Source of the DNA: Cyprinodon diabolis
Lineage: Eukaryota; Chordata; Actinopteri; Cyprinodontiformes; Cyprinodontidae
Assembly (NCBI GenBank): GCA_030533445.1
Contig: CM060076.1
Coordinates: 6,644,501-6,708,500 of the forward strand
Length of the DNA stretch: 64,000 nucleotides
Reading direction: 5' to 3'
Shown here: positions 1 to 11,686 of the stretch, in pieces
Layout of the letters: the number at the start of each line of letters is the position of its first letter
Numbering within the stretch: the first letter of the stretch is position 1
Program-made: the position numbers and the translations under genes
Notes under the pieces: model-generated
Told to the model about the DNA's origin: nothing
Database searches by the model: none
What the model saw: only the letters and a program-made list of their open reading frames with translations

Positions 1-208
1 CACGCCTCGATATGGCTCAGCTGCTGCCGCAGGATGGCCCCCCAGTAGTGGCAGCACAGCCCAGAGTCGGCGTCGGTCACCAGTCTGTTAAACAGCCACA
101 TGTTGATGAAGTGGAAGAGCTGCGAGAACAGCTGGATGGTGAGGGCGGCGTTGACCCGGCAGCGCCGGAGCAACGACATGGCGCCGGTCAGCGTGTGCAG
201 AACGTCCT
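1..208 (-). CDS. afdn: afadin exon E17: DIL domain, cut by window edge
   Basis: The exon begins after CCCCCAG and encodes DVLHTLTGAMSLLRRCRV, NAALTIQLFSQLFHFINM, WLFNRLVTDADSGLCCHY and WGAILRQQLSHIEA. It is cut by base 1. The sequence is highly conserved, with a few changes such as CCHY for CSHY. The rest of DIL, PDZ and the proline-rich and coiled C-terminus would lie beyond the window. Confidence 0.97.
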
Positions 209-730
209 CTGGGGGAAAAAAAAAGCAAGACTGTGAGATCAGGGGTTTGATTATATCGTTCCAACTGTTGTAAATCATTGCCTTTAGCTAACATTTAATT
301 TGCTGTATGTTTGGTGATTTAAAAAAAAATACTTTGATCCCAGCTTTAGATTAAAATAACAGTTTTAAATTAATTTATTCAGACTATCAGAATGAAACAA
401 GGCATAATCACAGAGAGATGATTTAGTTAAACTTTCATTTGGACTTTGCACTAAACTGCATTTCATCGGTTTATTTCTCATAGCAACCTGGACTCAAGGC
501 AAACTACAAAGCTGTGAAGTTAGTGAAAATAAAACTTCTGTCAGTTTGAATAATTTTGTCTAAAAGCTCGAGTATTTTCAGGTTCTTCTCTCACATCTGA
601 TCCCTTTATAAAAGGATGAAACATTGAGGCGAATGCTGAGACCAAGAGTCAGAAGGAATTATTGAACATGAGGGAACTTCAGAGCTTCACTCTACGTTTA
701 AAAGCTATTTATGTTTCTCTCTAAATTTAC

Positions 731-825
731 CGATCTTGGGCCTCTGTTGATTATGCTCCTCGGGGTCATCCAGGAAGGCTGGCATGTAGTTATTGAGATC
801 AGCCTGCAGACAGTGGACCAGATAC
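731..825 (-). CDS. afdn: afadin exon E16: DIL domain
   Basis: After completing the lysine codon, the exon encodes YLVHCLQADLNNYMPAFL and DDPEEHNQQRPKI. It matches YLVHCLQSELNNYMPAFLDDPEENSLQ of mammals over this span. The acceptor is TGGCAG and the donor is ATCG|GTAAAT. The exon is 95 bases with one split base at each end. Confidence 0.97.
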
Positions 826-1095
826 CTGCCAGAGACGTCACAGATCATTAACAAGAAAATCTGAAAACAGTCACACAGTGAAAAAAGGATGGAAACTCAG
901 CTTATCACAGCTATAAATCCCAAAGATTAGTGACATTAAGGGACTTGGCTTAAATTAGGGATAATTTAAGAAATCATTTGGACTACACACATTACAAAAA
1001 GTTAATTTTGGTTGAAAAGCCTAAATAGTTGCATAAAAAACAATATATGTGTTGTTCTGTTCATAATATTTATTCAATAATTGAAGAGAACAATA

Positions 1096-2027
1096 TGGAA
1101 GAGGATTAGGGCCATTGAAAAAAAAAAAAGGTAACTGATTTTTAAATTCTATTTCAGTTTAAAATGGGGAAAAAAGTCAGAATTCTGACTTAAATCTCAG
1201 AATTCTGACTTTAATCTCAGAATTCTGACTTTTTTCTCAGAATTCTGACAGATAGCAAACATGCTAGCATCAAGCCGTAGCCATGTCTGTTTTAGAGATT
1301 AGCTCTCTTGTTTTAATTACCTTCTGCTCCTCCATTAATGAGGGGACCCCTCGGGCACGTAAAAAGTTGCCTAATTCCATCATTTTCTACCAATGTGTTA
1401 CTGGCCCTCGCAAACAACTCACATCTTTGTCAGTGAAGCTGAGTGCTCCCACATCTCTTCCTTCATGGTGCCCATCTACATTAACATCCACAATTCTGAG
1501 ATTAAAGTCAGAATTCTGAGAAAAAAGTCAGAATTCTGATATTAACCCTCTAAAGCCCGATGCAAGAATAAAACAAAACAGAAAATTACTTTTTTTGGTA
1601 TGAAGTCCTTATTTGGCCTTTTAACAAAATATGTAAAAAGAAAAAACAGAAATACATTTTTGATATTAATAATTTATTACTATGCAATAAGTCAAGATTA
1701 TTTTTTGTGTAGTCTTCTGCCCTCTGTTATCAGGTATATCTGATTGTGTACAATAGGATTTTGAGCAAAGTTTTTACCATTAAATTATGCAAAAGGTGTC
1801 AGATGCAAAACATTTCAGAAACCGTATGTATCAAATATGATACATTTAGCATTATAGGGTTAAAGTCAGAATTCTGAGAAAAAAGTCAGAATTCTGAGAT
1901 TAAAGTCAGAATTCTGAGATTAAAGTCAGAATTCTGAGATTAAAGTCAGTTGTTCCCCATACTAAACTGAAATAAAATTTAAAAATCAGTTAACTTCTTT
2001 TTTTCCTGTGGCGCTAATCCTCTTCCA
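1096..2027. mobile_element. TA-flanked inverted-repeat MITE with GAATTC arrays
   Basis: Both termini read TGGAAGAGGATTAG on opposite strands, and both are flanked by TA (1094-1095, 2028-2029). Inside are tandem units of AAGTCAGAATTCTGAGATT at 1174-1248, 1505-1540 and 1862-1948. Another MITE is nested at 1546-1859. The element lies in the E15-E16 intron. A short version is at 48394-48588. Confidence 0.82.
1546..1859. mobile_element. TTAA-flanked MITE nested in the GAATTC element
   Basis: TTAA flanks both ends (1542-1545 and 1860-1863). The ends read CCCTCTAAAGCC and, reversed, CCCTATAATGC. It is inserted in the ATTAAAG of one array unit, which carries on directly after it. Same family as 15939-16716. 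Confidence 0.75.
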
Positions 2028-2201
2028 TAGAACAAGGCTTTTGTGATTTGTCGATTTTTGATTAAAATGTGATTAATTGCAGTTAATTGATTACAGATCC
2101 TGTAAATAACTTAATTTTTTTTTCACCATGTACCAAAAATAATTCAAATTAGGGATTTAAAAAAATCTAAAACAAAGAATAGCAGAAGACAGAAAACTGA
2201 C

Positions 2202-2347
2202 TTGAAGGCCATCTGAACCAGGTGTGCCAGGATGTCCTGGGCATCCAGCGTGATGCGGCTCAGGTCGCGGTCCTGCTTGATGAAGTTCAGCAGCTCGGAG
2301 GCGTTGGCCATCCAGAACGCCAGCGCTCCTGCAATGTTCTTCTGTTT
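2202..2347 (-). CDS. afdn: afadin exon E15: DIL domain
   Basis: The exon encodes KQKNIAGALAFWMANASE, LLNFIKQDRDLSRITLDA and QDILAHLVQMAFK. It is almost identical to mammalian afadin. The acceptor is GTTACAG and the donor follows AA of a lysine codon (TTCAA|GTCAGT). The open frame runs on into the intron past this point, but that extension does not resemble afadin. Confidence 0.97.
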
Positions 2348-4798
2348 CTGTAACACACCAATCACAACCACAACACGGAGACAAAAAGAGAACAAGAGAG
2401 GAAGCCGTTAGAGCAGCAAGATGCAGGAGAGGCTGAAGATGTTAAAGAGAAGGTGAGAAACACAGAGAGGCAGCCAAAAGGGAGCAGCTGTTATGTCAGA
2501 GATAGATTCATGCCTCAAACGCCTCTGCCTTAAAGCAAAGCCTGTGTTCAGAAGAAGATTGGTCAAACCAAGAAAAGGTCTCTTCATTCATCTGTTTTAC
2601 AGCAAAAATTAACAGTATTTTTAATTAAAAGTGACCTCTCCTTTTCTGTCCAACACACATCTCCAGTTAGCACGTCACCAGACACACAGCAGATTCATAA
2701 AACATGTTCAAACTGCAAGCAAAAGCGTCCAAATGTGGAGAATCTGACCAATGGAAGGGATCAGCATTTATGGAGAGAGAGTTTTGCCTTTTAAGCACCG
2801 TAACTATTCAACTGAAATTCTCTATTAAGCGATTTATGGCAACATTTAATTACACAGCACTTTATATCCTCCAAATTATAGCAAAGACAGTACATTTAAA
2901 ATATTTTAATAATTTAGGATAGCTCAATAAAATTCATTTTATAAAAAAAAAAAAAACGGTTTCCTTCATTTTTTCCATTTCTAATCTGTACTTGTACATA
3001 AAGGTCCACCTAAAAGCCATCTTGCCTCTATTTTTAAGATATCTAAATAAAAATCAGCTTTATTGACTCAGTTTCTGAACAAAAACCTTTACTATACATG
3101 TGGAAAAGACACAGCATATCCAAACTGGCTGAAACTAAATTTGGTTGCTTGCAGAGAGAACAAATATTATTAATTTATGGACGACTGAGTATCTGGGGAG
3201 CTGATTGGCTGTCCCCCACTTCCTACACAGAAAGGAAGAGGACTGCAAAGCTCGTCTCCCTGCACTCATCTATCCCCGCCTTGGAAACCAATCATAAAAG
3301 TAAGTTAAAAAAGAAAAACCTTCAGAACAGCCAGAGAATGAAAGCTTGAACCAAGAGCATCCAAAAATAAAAACAGGTTTGAAACACGGATGGATGTTGG
3401 AACATTTTTAATGAGTTTCCAAACAGACAAATGAAGCAGATGAGGTGGAGAAGGTCATAAGGGAGGTGGCTGTTTTTCCTCATCCACACTGCTGAGGAGA
3501 AGCAAGATGTCGCACAAACAACAGAGAGACCGATGCCAGAGTTAAAGATGGAGCAACGAGGACAAAGAGTGGTTGCTTTCTGGGATTATTTGGGTTTTAG
3601 TATCAGGTAGGTTCCAGGAAGCTAAATGAGATTAGTTAGGCTGATGTTGCTGTTGTTGCTTAGTTTTCCAGCTGTGGAGAGGATGTTTAGTTATGGCTGT
3701 TTTTTGGACATTTCTGTTAGATTGAGGAGAAAAAAAAGGAGCAGCAGCAACAATGATGGGCTGATAAAAAATTTTAATAAAAAACAAAGCACAGAGAAAG
3801 AGTGAAGGAAGCAGAAGATTCAAAAGGTTGAGCGATGTGACTTTATATTAAAAATGATCTGATTTTGATTTAGATTTTGGCTCGTTTACAAAACTTTTTA
3901 AAAAAAGGAAAAGATCCTTAAACTCATTAATTTGTGCTAATTTTAAATTTTTGTAGAAAAAGACACTGTTAAAATATGTTTGTCATCTATACAACTAGTT
4001 AGCTTTTAAGTAATGTAAATAAAAATTAAAAAAAAAACCTTCCTGCCCCCTTTCTAACTGGACTAACATCATGGAAATCGGCTGCAGCATATCTGGGGTC
4101 CGGATGCAGCAGAAGCCTCATAGCAGTAGCAGTTCATTAATAATGTGTGCACCTGAACACATTTGCATGGATGGGGTGTGACAGAATGTGAAGCTAGATC
4201 AGCCATACTGCCCTCCTGTCGAGGATACGCCCTAATCACTCCCCCATATCAGGCTGGTAGATCTCAAAACAAACTAATGCAGTACAACTAGAGGGCGTAG
4301 CTGCTGAGCATTTTTTATTATATCTGTGACCTAGCAGCGACTATTAGGGTCTCGACAAATACCACTACATACCATGCCATCATTATCCCTCATAAATTAA
4401 CAATATTCAACAGATGGGCTGGAAAAATAAGGTTTCGAATGTGTTGGAAAGAGCACACGCCTCCAAATTGCGCATGGGTTGTTTAAATCCTGAAAGTCTT
4501 ATGTTTTAAAAACTGCAGTCCAGGTTAAATGTAACCGTCACATCATCTATAGTCATGGTTCCCAGAATGGTGTGTGTGCTCCATGGTGGGTGGGTGGGGC
4601 TGGGGGTGCAGGGTAGTGTGGGTTAAAAGAAAATTATGTTGAATTCTGTCACATACTAAGGTAAACATGTCTGCGTAAAATAAACATTTAAGATCTGAAG
4701 TGGATTGTGGTTTCCTTCAAATCAAAAGGGTGGCAAATAAGAAGAGTTTGGGATCCAATGAGCTAAATGATCATGTGGTAACATTTGGTAATGAGGAT
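2348..4798. other. Intron stretch without recognised genes
   Basis: Part of the E14-E15 intron. AT-rich with scattered short A and T runs. I see no exon-like coding signal, no transposase and no clear inverted repeat. Confidence 0.5.
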
Positions 4799-5502
4799 TA
4801 GGGGTGTAAATAATAATGGTTTTGTATCGATGCATCGATCCAACAGCCGACGATCCGATGCATCGACATGTCCGCAAGAGAATCGATGTTTTTTTTTTTC
4901 CTCCTGTCTATTTTTATCCATTTGGTCCTGGGCGTAATTCTCCCTCCCGTGCTGCGGTGGCGCTAAACCTATTTTGCCCTCCTACCTTGCTTCCTGGTTA
5001 TACTCTTACAGCAGTTTGTTGCAGTAAGCTTGACATAGACATTTTGAATTTATGCTCAATATTGAAGCGTGGTCCGTGGTACATGCTGTGGGTCTAGATA
5101 CGGCCGAGGCGGCGAGGAAGTGGGGGCAAGTTTAGTCCGACGACGGAGGGACATGAGGGCCAAAAAGGGCAGAGATCCAGGTGGAAAAAGGGTCCCAGCG
5201 TTCTCGTGCACCTCGAACTTCTAGCGGGTCAAACTTCACGAGTTTTTTTCTGCAATTTCGGTCATAAAAACAAAACAAGCCGGCCTCCTGTCTGCGGCAC
5301 TGTCTGTGTCTGTGGAGGGGGCGGGGACGTCTGGAGCCCAGGTATTGCATTGCACTGATTTTGTGCAGTATTTTTGCAGTATTTTTTGATGCAACTTTTC
5401 TACTTCTGTTATTTGCTGTTGTTTCCTAAAAAAAAAAATGCATAACAATATTACAGCTTTCATTGATTTATTTCAAACTTGAAACTTTGTTTAGCCTGTA
5501 AG

Positions 5503-5547
<45 letters not shown>

Positions 5548-5658
5548 AACAGATTAATCGAATAGTGGTGTATTCTTGAGTATCGAAAATAATCGAATCG
5601 TTGGGTCAGGAATCGATACAGAATCGAATCGCCATGATGGATGTGATTTACACCCCTA
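4799..5658 (+). mobile_element. hAT-like non-autonomous element, TAGGGGTGTAAAT family, copy 1
   Basis: The element starts TAGGGGTGTAAATAATAAT and ends ATTTACACCCCTA. Perfect 8-bp duplications ATGAGGAT flank it (4791-4798 and 5659-5666), as for hAT elements. Subterminal TCGAT-rich motifs repeat at both ends. A run of about 40 A lies at 5507-5545. The small open frames inside have no family match that I know. Inserted in the E14-E15 intron. Confidence 0.88.
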
Positions 5659-5666
5659 ATGAGGAT

Positions 5667-7901
5667 GGAGGAGGGCATGGAGGAAATCTAAGCTCGGATA
5701 GTGGTTCATGAATTTTCCAACACTGTTTTTATAATCCACCTCACACATAGGGGAGGCCGACAAAAACCACACAGTGATAGAAAAACCCATCAGGGAACCA
5801 GAGATCACAGCCCCACAAATACATGCAGAGAGGAGCTCATTGTTTCAGGATTTAAATATGGATGCATGATAGTGTTCTTAAACCGGTGTGTAAATGGCCT
5901 CAATTATACTGCTTTCAATTTGGCAAACATTGGCCCAGTATCTAAACCACACTTTGTCCCCCAGTGATTAAAGGCTCATTATACGGTTGATCAGAAATGT
6001 TGGCATCGTCTTTGAAAGCGGAGGATTTTGTGGTGTTTGAGAAGCAAACATTTCTCCCCTTTCTCATCACAATTATCCTGTAATAAGAAGGTAATAATAT
6101 AAGTAGATATAATAATATTAGCTTTGCAACAACAAAGTAGATCAAATCTAAATGGATACCTTTCAACCTCTTTATGATGCCTTCTTTACTTCTGAGGTTA
6201 CGATGGGAAATAACCAGGTTGTTTAGCTCCTGATTTATCATTGCCTTTCATCCCTATGATAATTTTGGCAATCCCTGCCTTCTTAGATGTGGTAGCTGGG
6301 GTCGAAAGATGATGTGAATTACCCTGAATCGTCTTTGGGAGGAGATTCAGCTCTGTAAACACCCCCAGGAGCTAAACAACCTGGCTACTGCCCACTAAGA
6401 TCTCAAAAGACCTCTGTAGGAGGTTAAGATGGATTTTCCTGAAGTATCTTTTGAGTTATTTTCTCAGTGACAATGTCACAGCAAAGATGGTGAAGGTTTC
6501 CAACCGATTATAAATTTATTTTAACCACAACTTAGTTATGCTTAGTTTTGATGTGTGTTTATTTAAAGTAAAAGTCATAAATGAGGAATTACTAGAAACA
6601 TAGATCTACAAAAAGCATCTAATCTGTGTCAAATATTAGTGCCTTTCCTAAAGTCTAGAATTGGTAACTAAGTTTTGGTGCCTCCTGATTTCTTTTAACT
6701 TTTTTTTTTTCAGCATCGCCCAACCCAAACAGAATAAAAAAAATAGCAGTAAAGAGAGGAGAGAGTCTTTGGCAGCCATATCATGGTGTGGTTTCCTACC
6801 TGATCCCCTTCAGCAATCTCCTGGACAGAAGGAAGTGGAAGAGGAGGAGGAGGAAGAGGAGGACACGTTTACAGGACAGAGAGAAAACACGTCAACAGCT
6901 ACAGTATGGACACGGTATGTAAACACAGAGACACTATGGGTCACACATGGTTTACAATGCAACCCAGAATGAGTTCATGGACATTTAGCGGATGAATGTG
7001 AAAGTCTAAACACTCCAAGGAAAACAGAAACTTTCCAGGTTTCTTCTAACTGGGTCCTTTTCACAGCTAACATTTAATCCCCTCTTCATTATAAGAGCGC
7101 AGCTGGATACAAACAGTAGATGTCCACCTGAAGAGATGGGGGACAACAGGGGGGAGGACGATACAAATCAAGGATCTTTTAGTTTTTATAGAAACTTTAT
7201 CTTTAAGCTTGATGGGTTTAGAAGTTAGGTAACATAATTTTGCTCTCCAGTGTTAATCTAGGGTCAGGGATTTTTCTTTTTTTTAACCCGTTTTTAATTT
7301 GGATGTTTGTCGATTTTTCAAGCATTAAAGGGCTTTTTTCTCAGCATAAGATAAAGTTGTGTGAAATCATCAGGAAAGCATGTACTAAAGAATAATTAAA
7401 GGATAAATAGGTAGGAAATTCACTGTAAAGTTAACCAAATTCATTCTCCTTTGTCACCTGGGATGGAAATACGTTTTTATCCTTTAATAATTTAACACTG
7501 ACAAAATTTCACAACTGTAACATCAACCTAAATCTGCTATTTTTTTAAACATTTCTCATCACGCAAACGTTTATGGAGCATTCAATCTAGACATCCTTAT
7601 TATTAGCATTTTATTTAGAAAAACAATATTTGTAAATCAATTAGCTAAGCAGTAAGTCTACATGTTGTATCTCTACAGATGTTCTGAACACAGGTGGAGG
7701 ATCCATTAATCGATGGAAATTACGTTTTATGTCAGATAATGAGGCTTGAAGCTACTGGTTGCAGGAAAGAAAAGCATTTATTTTATTGAAGCAAAAAATA
7801 ACCGGTCTGACAGTGGACCTAGTTGGATAGGAAAAAAAGAGGATGAGGTTCTCAGGCATAGGATCTTTTTTTGTTCCATAAAAATAAACTTCTTAGACAT
7901 G
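5667..7901. other. Intron stretch without recognised genes
   Basis: Part of the E14-E15 intron. The only distinctive piece is a short GAG-rich purine tract near 6838-6862. No coding similarity was seen. Confidence 0.5.
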
Positions 7902-8453
7902 AGCCCCATTTACATTACCCTTTTCAAACCGTGCCGAGATCAATCAGCGCTGCTCAGTTCAGGCTTGGTTACCAGATAAAAAGACAGGCAGAAGCAGCCT
8001 GCGTCATCTCCTTACAGCCAGCCTACATAATCATGAAACTTCAGACATTCATGAAAATACTACCTTCCTACCGTCCCACACGATTTCCCGTAATGATTCT
8101 GCTTGGCAGTGAGATTAGCCTCAACTTCTGTTGTTTCCTGCATCTGTAAGCCCTGATTAGACTATCGTTTGTCGTATCCACTTCCCAAAAGCCGACTATC
8201 AAGTAAAATCCACCAATTCACCTTCTTCGCCTCACTCTCTGCAAACAAAATGTCTCAATCATAACCAAACTTCCTGAATGTTACGGGCACCGCCATGTTG
8301 ATTTGCTTGATTCCCTCTAGAGAGTAGCAGTACTGTAGAACCGCGCTAGTGTGGAACAGTGCTAGCGTGGAACCGTGCTAGCGGGGTGTGGAAATGGTCG
8401 TAAGGACCTATCTCGGCACGGATCGGTTTTCAGAGGGTAGAGTAAATGGGGCT
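7902..8453. mobile_element. Inverted-repeat DNA element with AGCCCCATTTACA ends
   Basis: The left end AGCCCCATTTACATTACCC pairs with the reverse complement of the right end (AGCCCCATTTACTCTACCC). Motifs around CCGTGCCGAGAT occur near both ends. The family recurs at about 9788-11686. No transposase frame was found. The superfamily is unknown. Confidence 0.7.
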
Positions 8454-9049
8454 GTGGTTGGTTCATAAAGGTGTAACAGTTTGCTTTCCCTGTCGGTAAA
8501 GTGTTTCACAAAAGTCCCCTTGCAGTCAAGCTTAGTTTAAATACATTATAATCATCATTAGAAATATTCTTGAGACTTTTGACACCAAGCAGATACGTTA
8601 GCAGTGTTAAAAAGATTCCTCTGCTACAAACTAATCTTTACATCATTATAGATATCCTAGAAAGGTCCAGGTCAGTTTGGTCTGACCAAAGCTTAACAAC
8701 TGCAGTGAGAAAGCAGCATCGCCAGATTCCTGCCTCAGCAGGATCTTAGAAAACGTCTTTACAGCGGAGAGCTGCGATCGTTTCCTGTTTGCTCAAAACT
8801 TCTGAAACCGACTGTTAACACAAAACACCAGGAGCAAAAGGAAGCAAGAGGCGAGCATATGCAAATGCACCTTACAACTACTGACTGTAGTATGTAAGAG
8901 TAAAGATGTATAAACACAACATTCCCTTATTTCAACAAACAAAGGAAGGTGGAGAAAACCTGCAAGACCGCCAGGAGCAGAGGACGGTGAAACCAAGTGA
9001 AAAATGACTCATGATGTTTCGTTCAATAAAGGAGGAGAGGGTTACTAAC

Positions 9050-9255
9050 CTGGATGACTCCTTCCATCATGCTCACCATCTTGTTGACGATGGCAATGAC
9101 TTTATGCGTTCTCTCAGAGGGGGACATGTCGGGCCGGTAGGTGGGCGACAGGACGTAGCGGCAGGCCATGTACAGGACGTAAGTGGGCGACAGCTTGAAG
9201 TGGACCGTGGAGCTGTTGGTGTAGTTGATGATGGCTGACAGGAAGGTGTCCTCAG
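9050..9255 (-). CDS. afdn: afadin exon E14: start of DIL domain
   Basis: The exon encodes EDTFLSAIINYTNSSTVH, FKLSPTYVLYMACRYVLS, PTYRPDMSPSERTHKVIA and IVNKMVSMMEGVIQ. This is the start of the dilute (DIL) domain and is nearly identical to mammals. The acceptor is CTTCCAG|CT and it ends in frame at CAG before GTTAGT. The DIL domain is shared with class V myosins. In afadin its role is scaffold-like and less defined. Confidence 0.97.
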
Positions 9256-9806
9256 CTGGAAGGAAAAAGCAAGATTTAGCATCAAAATGTAGTTCATTAT
9301 AGTCTGATAGGGGCAGTAGAGGACGGTGGGAGACAGATTTAAAACTATATTGTCCATTTATTGTGTGCCTCTTTCCCAATGAATGAATAATGATCATTTA
9401 GAGTATGAGGACCTATTAAGTCAGAATGTTACTATCATTTAACTTCTAAATAGACAAAGATCTGAGATCAGAGGCTTTTTATATGTTGCTCCATTTCTTT
9501 AATTTCAGCTTCTTCACCCGTTTTTTAGACACTTTTTCTGATCATATCGACCTTAACACGAACAACACAAGTTGATGCCTTATACGCTAAATTAAACTTT
9601 AAATCCCCTTATGAAGCATTAAGAGGGAAACACAGAACGATGAAGCAAAAGTTTTTTGTGTGTGAAAATCAGATTGGGCAGTTATTAAGGTACAGATCTA
9701 ATCTAACTAGAAAGTTTCCCCATTTTTCTAAACTTGTTAAGTTTTTAAATGAGGAATTGGCTAAAATCACAAACCGCAGATGAAAAATGGCTCATTTAGA
9801 CACATA

Positions 9807-11027
9807 CACTCACCAGCCACTTTATTAGGTACACCTGTCCAACTGCTCGTTAACACTTAATTTCTAAGCAGCCAATCACATGGCGGCAACTCAGTGCATT
9901 TAGTCATGTAGACATGGTCAAGACAATCTCCTGCAGTTCAAACCGAGCATCAGTATGGGGAAGAAAGGTGATTTGAGTGACTTTGATCGTGGCATGATTG
10001 TTGGTGCCAGAAGGGCTGGTCTGAGTATTTCAGAAACTGCTGATCTACTGGGATTTTCACACACAACCATCTCTAGGGTTTACAGAGAATGGTCTGAAAA
10101 AGAAAAAACATCCAGTGAGCGGCAGTTCTGTGGGCGGAAATGCCTTGTTGATGCCAGAGGTCAGAGGAGAATGGCCAGACTGCTTCGAGCTGATAGAAGG
10201 GCAACAGTGACTCAAATAACCACCCGTTACAACCAAGGTGGGCAGAAGAGCATCTCTGAACGCACAGTACGTCGAACTTTGAGGCAGATGGGCAACAGCA
10301 GCAGAAGACCACACCGGGTGCCACTCCTTTCAGCTAAGAACAGGAAACTGAGGCTACAATTTGAACAAGCTCATCGAAATTGGACAATAGAAGATTGGAA
10401 AAACGTTGCCTGGTCTGAGGAGTCTCGATTTCTGCTGCGACATTCAGATGGTAGGGTCAGAATTTGGCGTCTACAACATGAAAGCATGGATCCATCCTGC
10501 CTTGTATCAACGGTTCAGGCTGGTGGTGGTGGTGTCATGGTGTGGGGAATATTTTCTTGGCAGTCTTTGGGCCCCTTGGTACCAATTGAGCATCGTTGCA
10601 ACGCCACAGCCTACCTGAGTACTGTTGCTGACCATGTCCATCCCTTTATGACCACAATGTGCCCAACTTCTGATGGCTACTTTCAGCAGGATAATGCGCC
10701 ATATCATAAAGCTGGAATCATCTCAGACTGGTTTCTTGAACATGACAATGAGTTCACTGTACTCAAATGGCCTCCACAGTCACCAGATCTCAATCCAATA
10801 GAGCATCTTTGGGATGTGGTGGAACGGGAGATTCGTATCATGGATGTGCAGCCGACAAATCTGCGGCAACTGTGTGATGCCATCATGTCAATATGGACCA
10901 AACTCCCTGAGGAATGCTTCCAGCACCTTGTTGAATCTATGCCACGAAGAATTGAGGCAGTTCTGAAGGCAAAAGGGGGTCCAACCCGTTACTACCATGG
11001 GGTACCTAATAAAGTGGCCGGTGAGTG
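9807..11027 (+). mobile_element. Tc1-like transposon, DD36E family, copy 1
   Basis: The inverted ends read CACTCACCAGCCACTTTATT and, on the other side, CACTCACCGGCCACTTTATT, and both are flanked by TA. The element is 1221 bases and carries one transposase gene. It is in the E13-E14 intron, in the opposite sense to afadin. Its target TA lies inside the end of an older element (about 9788-11686). Copy 2 of the same family is at 39872-41070. Confidence 0.95.
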
Positions 11028-11073
11028 TATACAGCATTTTAAAACCGTGCCGAGACTGGTCCGAGCTCAGTAA
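9955..11073 (+). CDS. Tc1-family transposase (DD36E), full-length frame, altered catalytic residue, stop lost
   Basis: The 372-residue frame begins MGKKGDLSDFDRG and has the Tc1 layout: helix-turn-helix region, then a DDE nuclease. The second and third acids are Asp246 (FQQDNAP) and Glu283 (SPDLNPIEHLW), with 36 residues between them, the spacing of the DD36E (Incomer-type) group. The first acid is Glu155 (WSEESRF) where copy 2 has Asp (WSDESRF), so this copy is probably inactive. The normal stop, TAG in copy 2, is TAC here at 10993-10995, so the frame runs through the inverted end into flanking DNA and gains about 26 residues. Confidence 0.92.
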   Translation: MGKKGDLSDFDRGMIVGARRAGLSISETADLLGFSHTTISRVYREWSEKEKTSSERQFCGRKCLVDARGQRRMARLLRADRRATVTQITTRYNQGGQKSISERTVRRTLRQMGNSSRRPHRVPLLSAKNRKLRLQFEQAHRNWTIEDWKNVAWSEESRFLLRHSDGRVRIWRLQHESMDPSCLVSTVQAGGGGVMVWGIFSWQSLGPLVPIEHRCNATAYLSTVADHVHPFMTTMCPTSDGYFQQDNAPYHKAGIISDWFLEHDNEFTVLKWPPQSPDLNPIEHLWDVVEREIRIMDVQPTNLRQLCDAIMSIWTKLPEECFQHLVESMPRRIEAVLKAKGGPTRYYHGVPNKVAGECIQHFKTVPRLVRAQ

Positions 11074-11686
11074 CTGAGATAACTTATCGTGTGTAAATGC
11101 AAAGCAAACTGAACTGAACCGAGTTAAGACACAACCGAACCGAGCTAAGTGCAGACCAGTTCCAGAGATTGGCTCGGCTCGGTTCTCTGATAACAAGAGC
11201 GCATGAGCAGAACGCGTCATCTCCGTCTGGCTGCACATCGTGATTCACTCTCCATTCCAGTAGTTGGCGGTAATGCCCCGCCAGAAACAGATGAAGAACA
11301 ACTTCTTCTTCAACTATAAACAACAATCGAAATCTTCTCCACGCAACATTTTAAATAATGGCATTTTAAATAATAACACTTTCTCTTTCCTAATGTGACG
11401 GGCGGCGCCATTTTGATTTGCTTGATTCCCTCCTTCTTCGCTTCTTCTTGTGTTTTGTGGCGGTTGGCAAACAACTTTTGGTGCATTACCGCCACCAACT
11501 GCTTGATTTCCTCCTTTAATACTGGCAGTAATACCGCAGATCGTCACTAGGGGGCGAGGAGTCGAGGAACCGAGATAGCGTGATTTGTAAACGGTCGTCA
11601 GAACCGAGCTCGGCCTGGTTATCTGATCCGAGCTCAGACCGGTCTCGGGATGGATCGGTTTTTCAAGGGTAGTGTAAATGGGGCTA

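Larger units (their letters stand above)
9788..11686. mobile_element. Second AGCCCCATTTACA element, split by a Tc1 insertion
   Basis: The right end (AGCCCCATTTACACTACCC on the minus strand, from 11686) is clear. The left end is cut by the Tc1 copy at 9807-11027. Joining GGCTCATTTAGACACATA (before Tc1) to CAGCATTTTAAAACCGTGCC (after it) gives a recognisable family terminus. The interior has repeated GAACCGAG and GAGCTC motifs. Confidence 0.7.

Noticed and set aside
1174..1948. Spaced short repeats that might suggest a CRISPR array
   Set aside because: The units are contiguous palindromic repeats without unique spacers, inside a eukaryotic MITE.
4816..5097. Frames in the TAGGGGTGTAAAT element (also 23603-23821)
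   Set aside because: The two copies share the sequence but the frames are of different length and have no known domain, so coding is unlikely.
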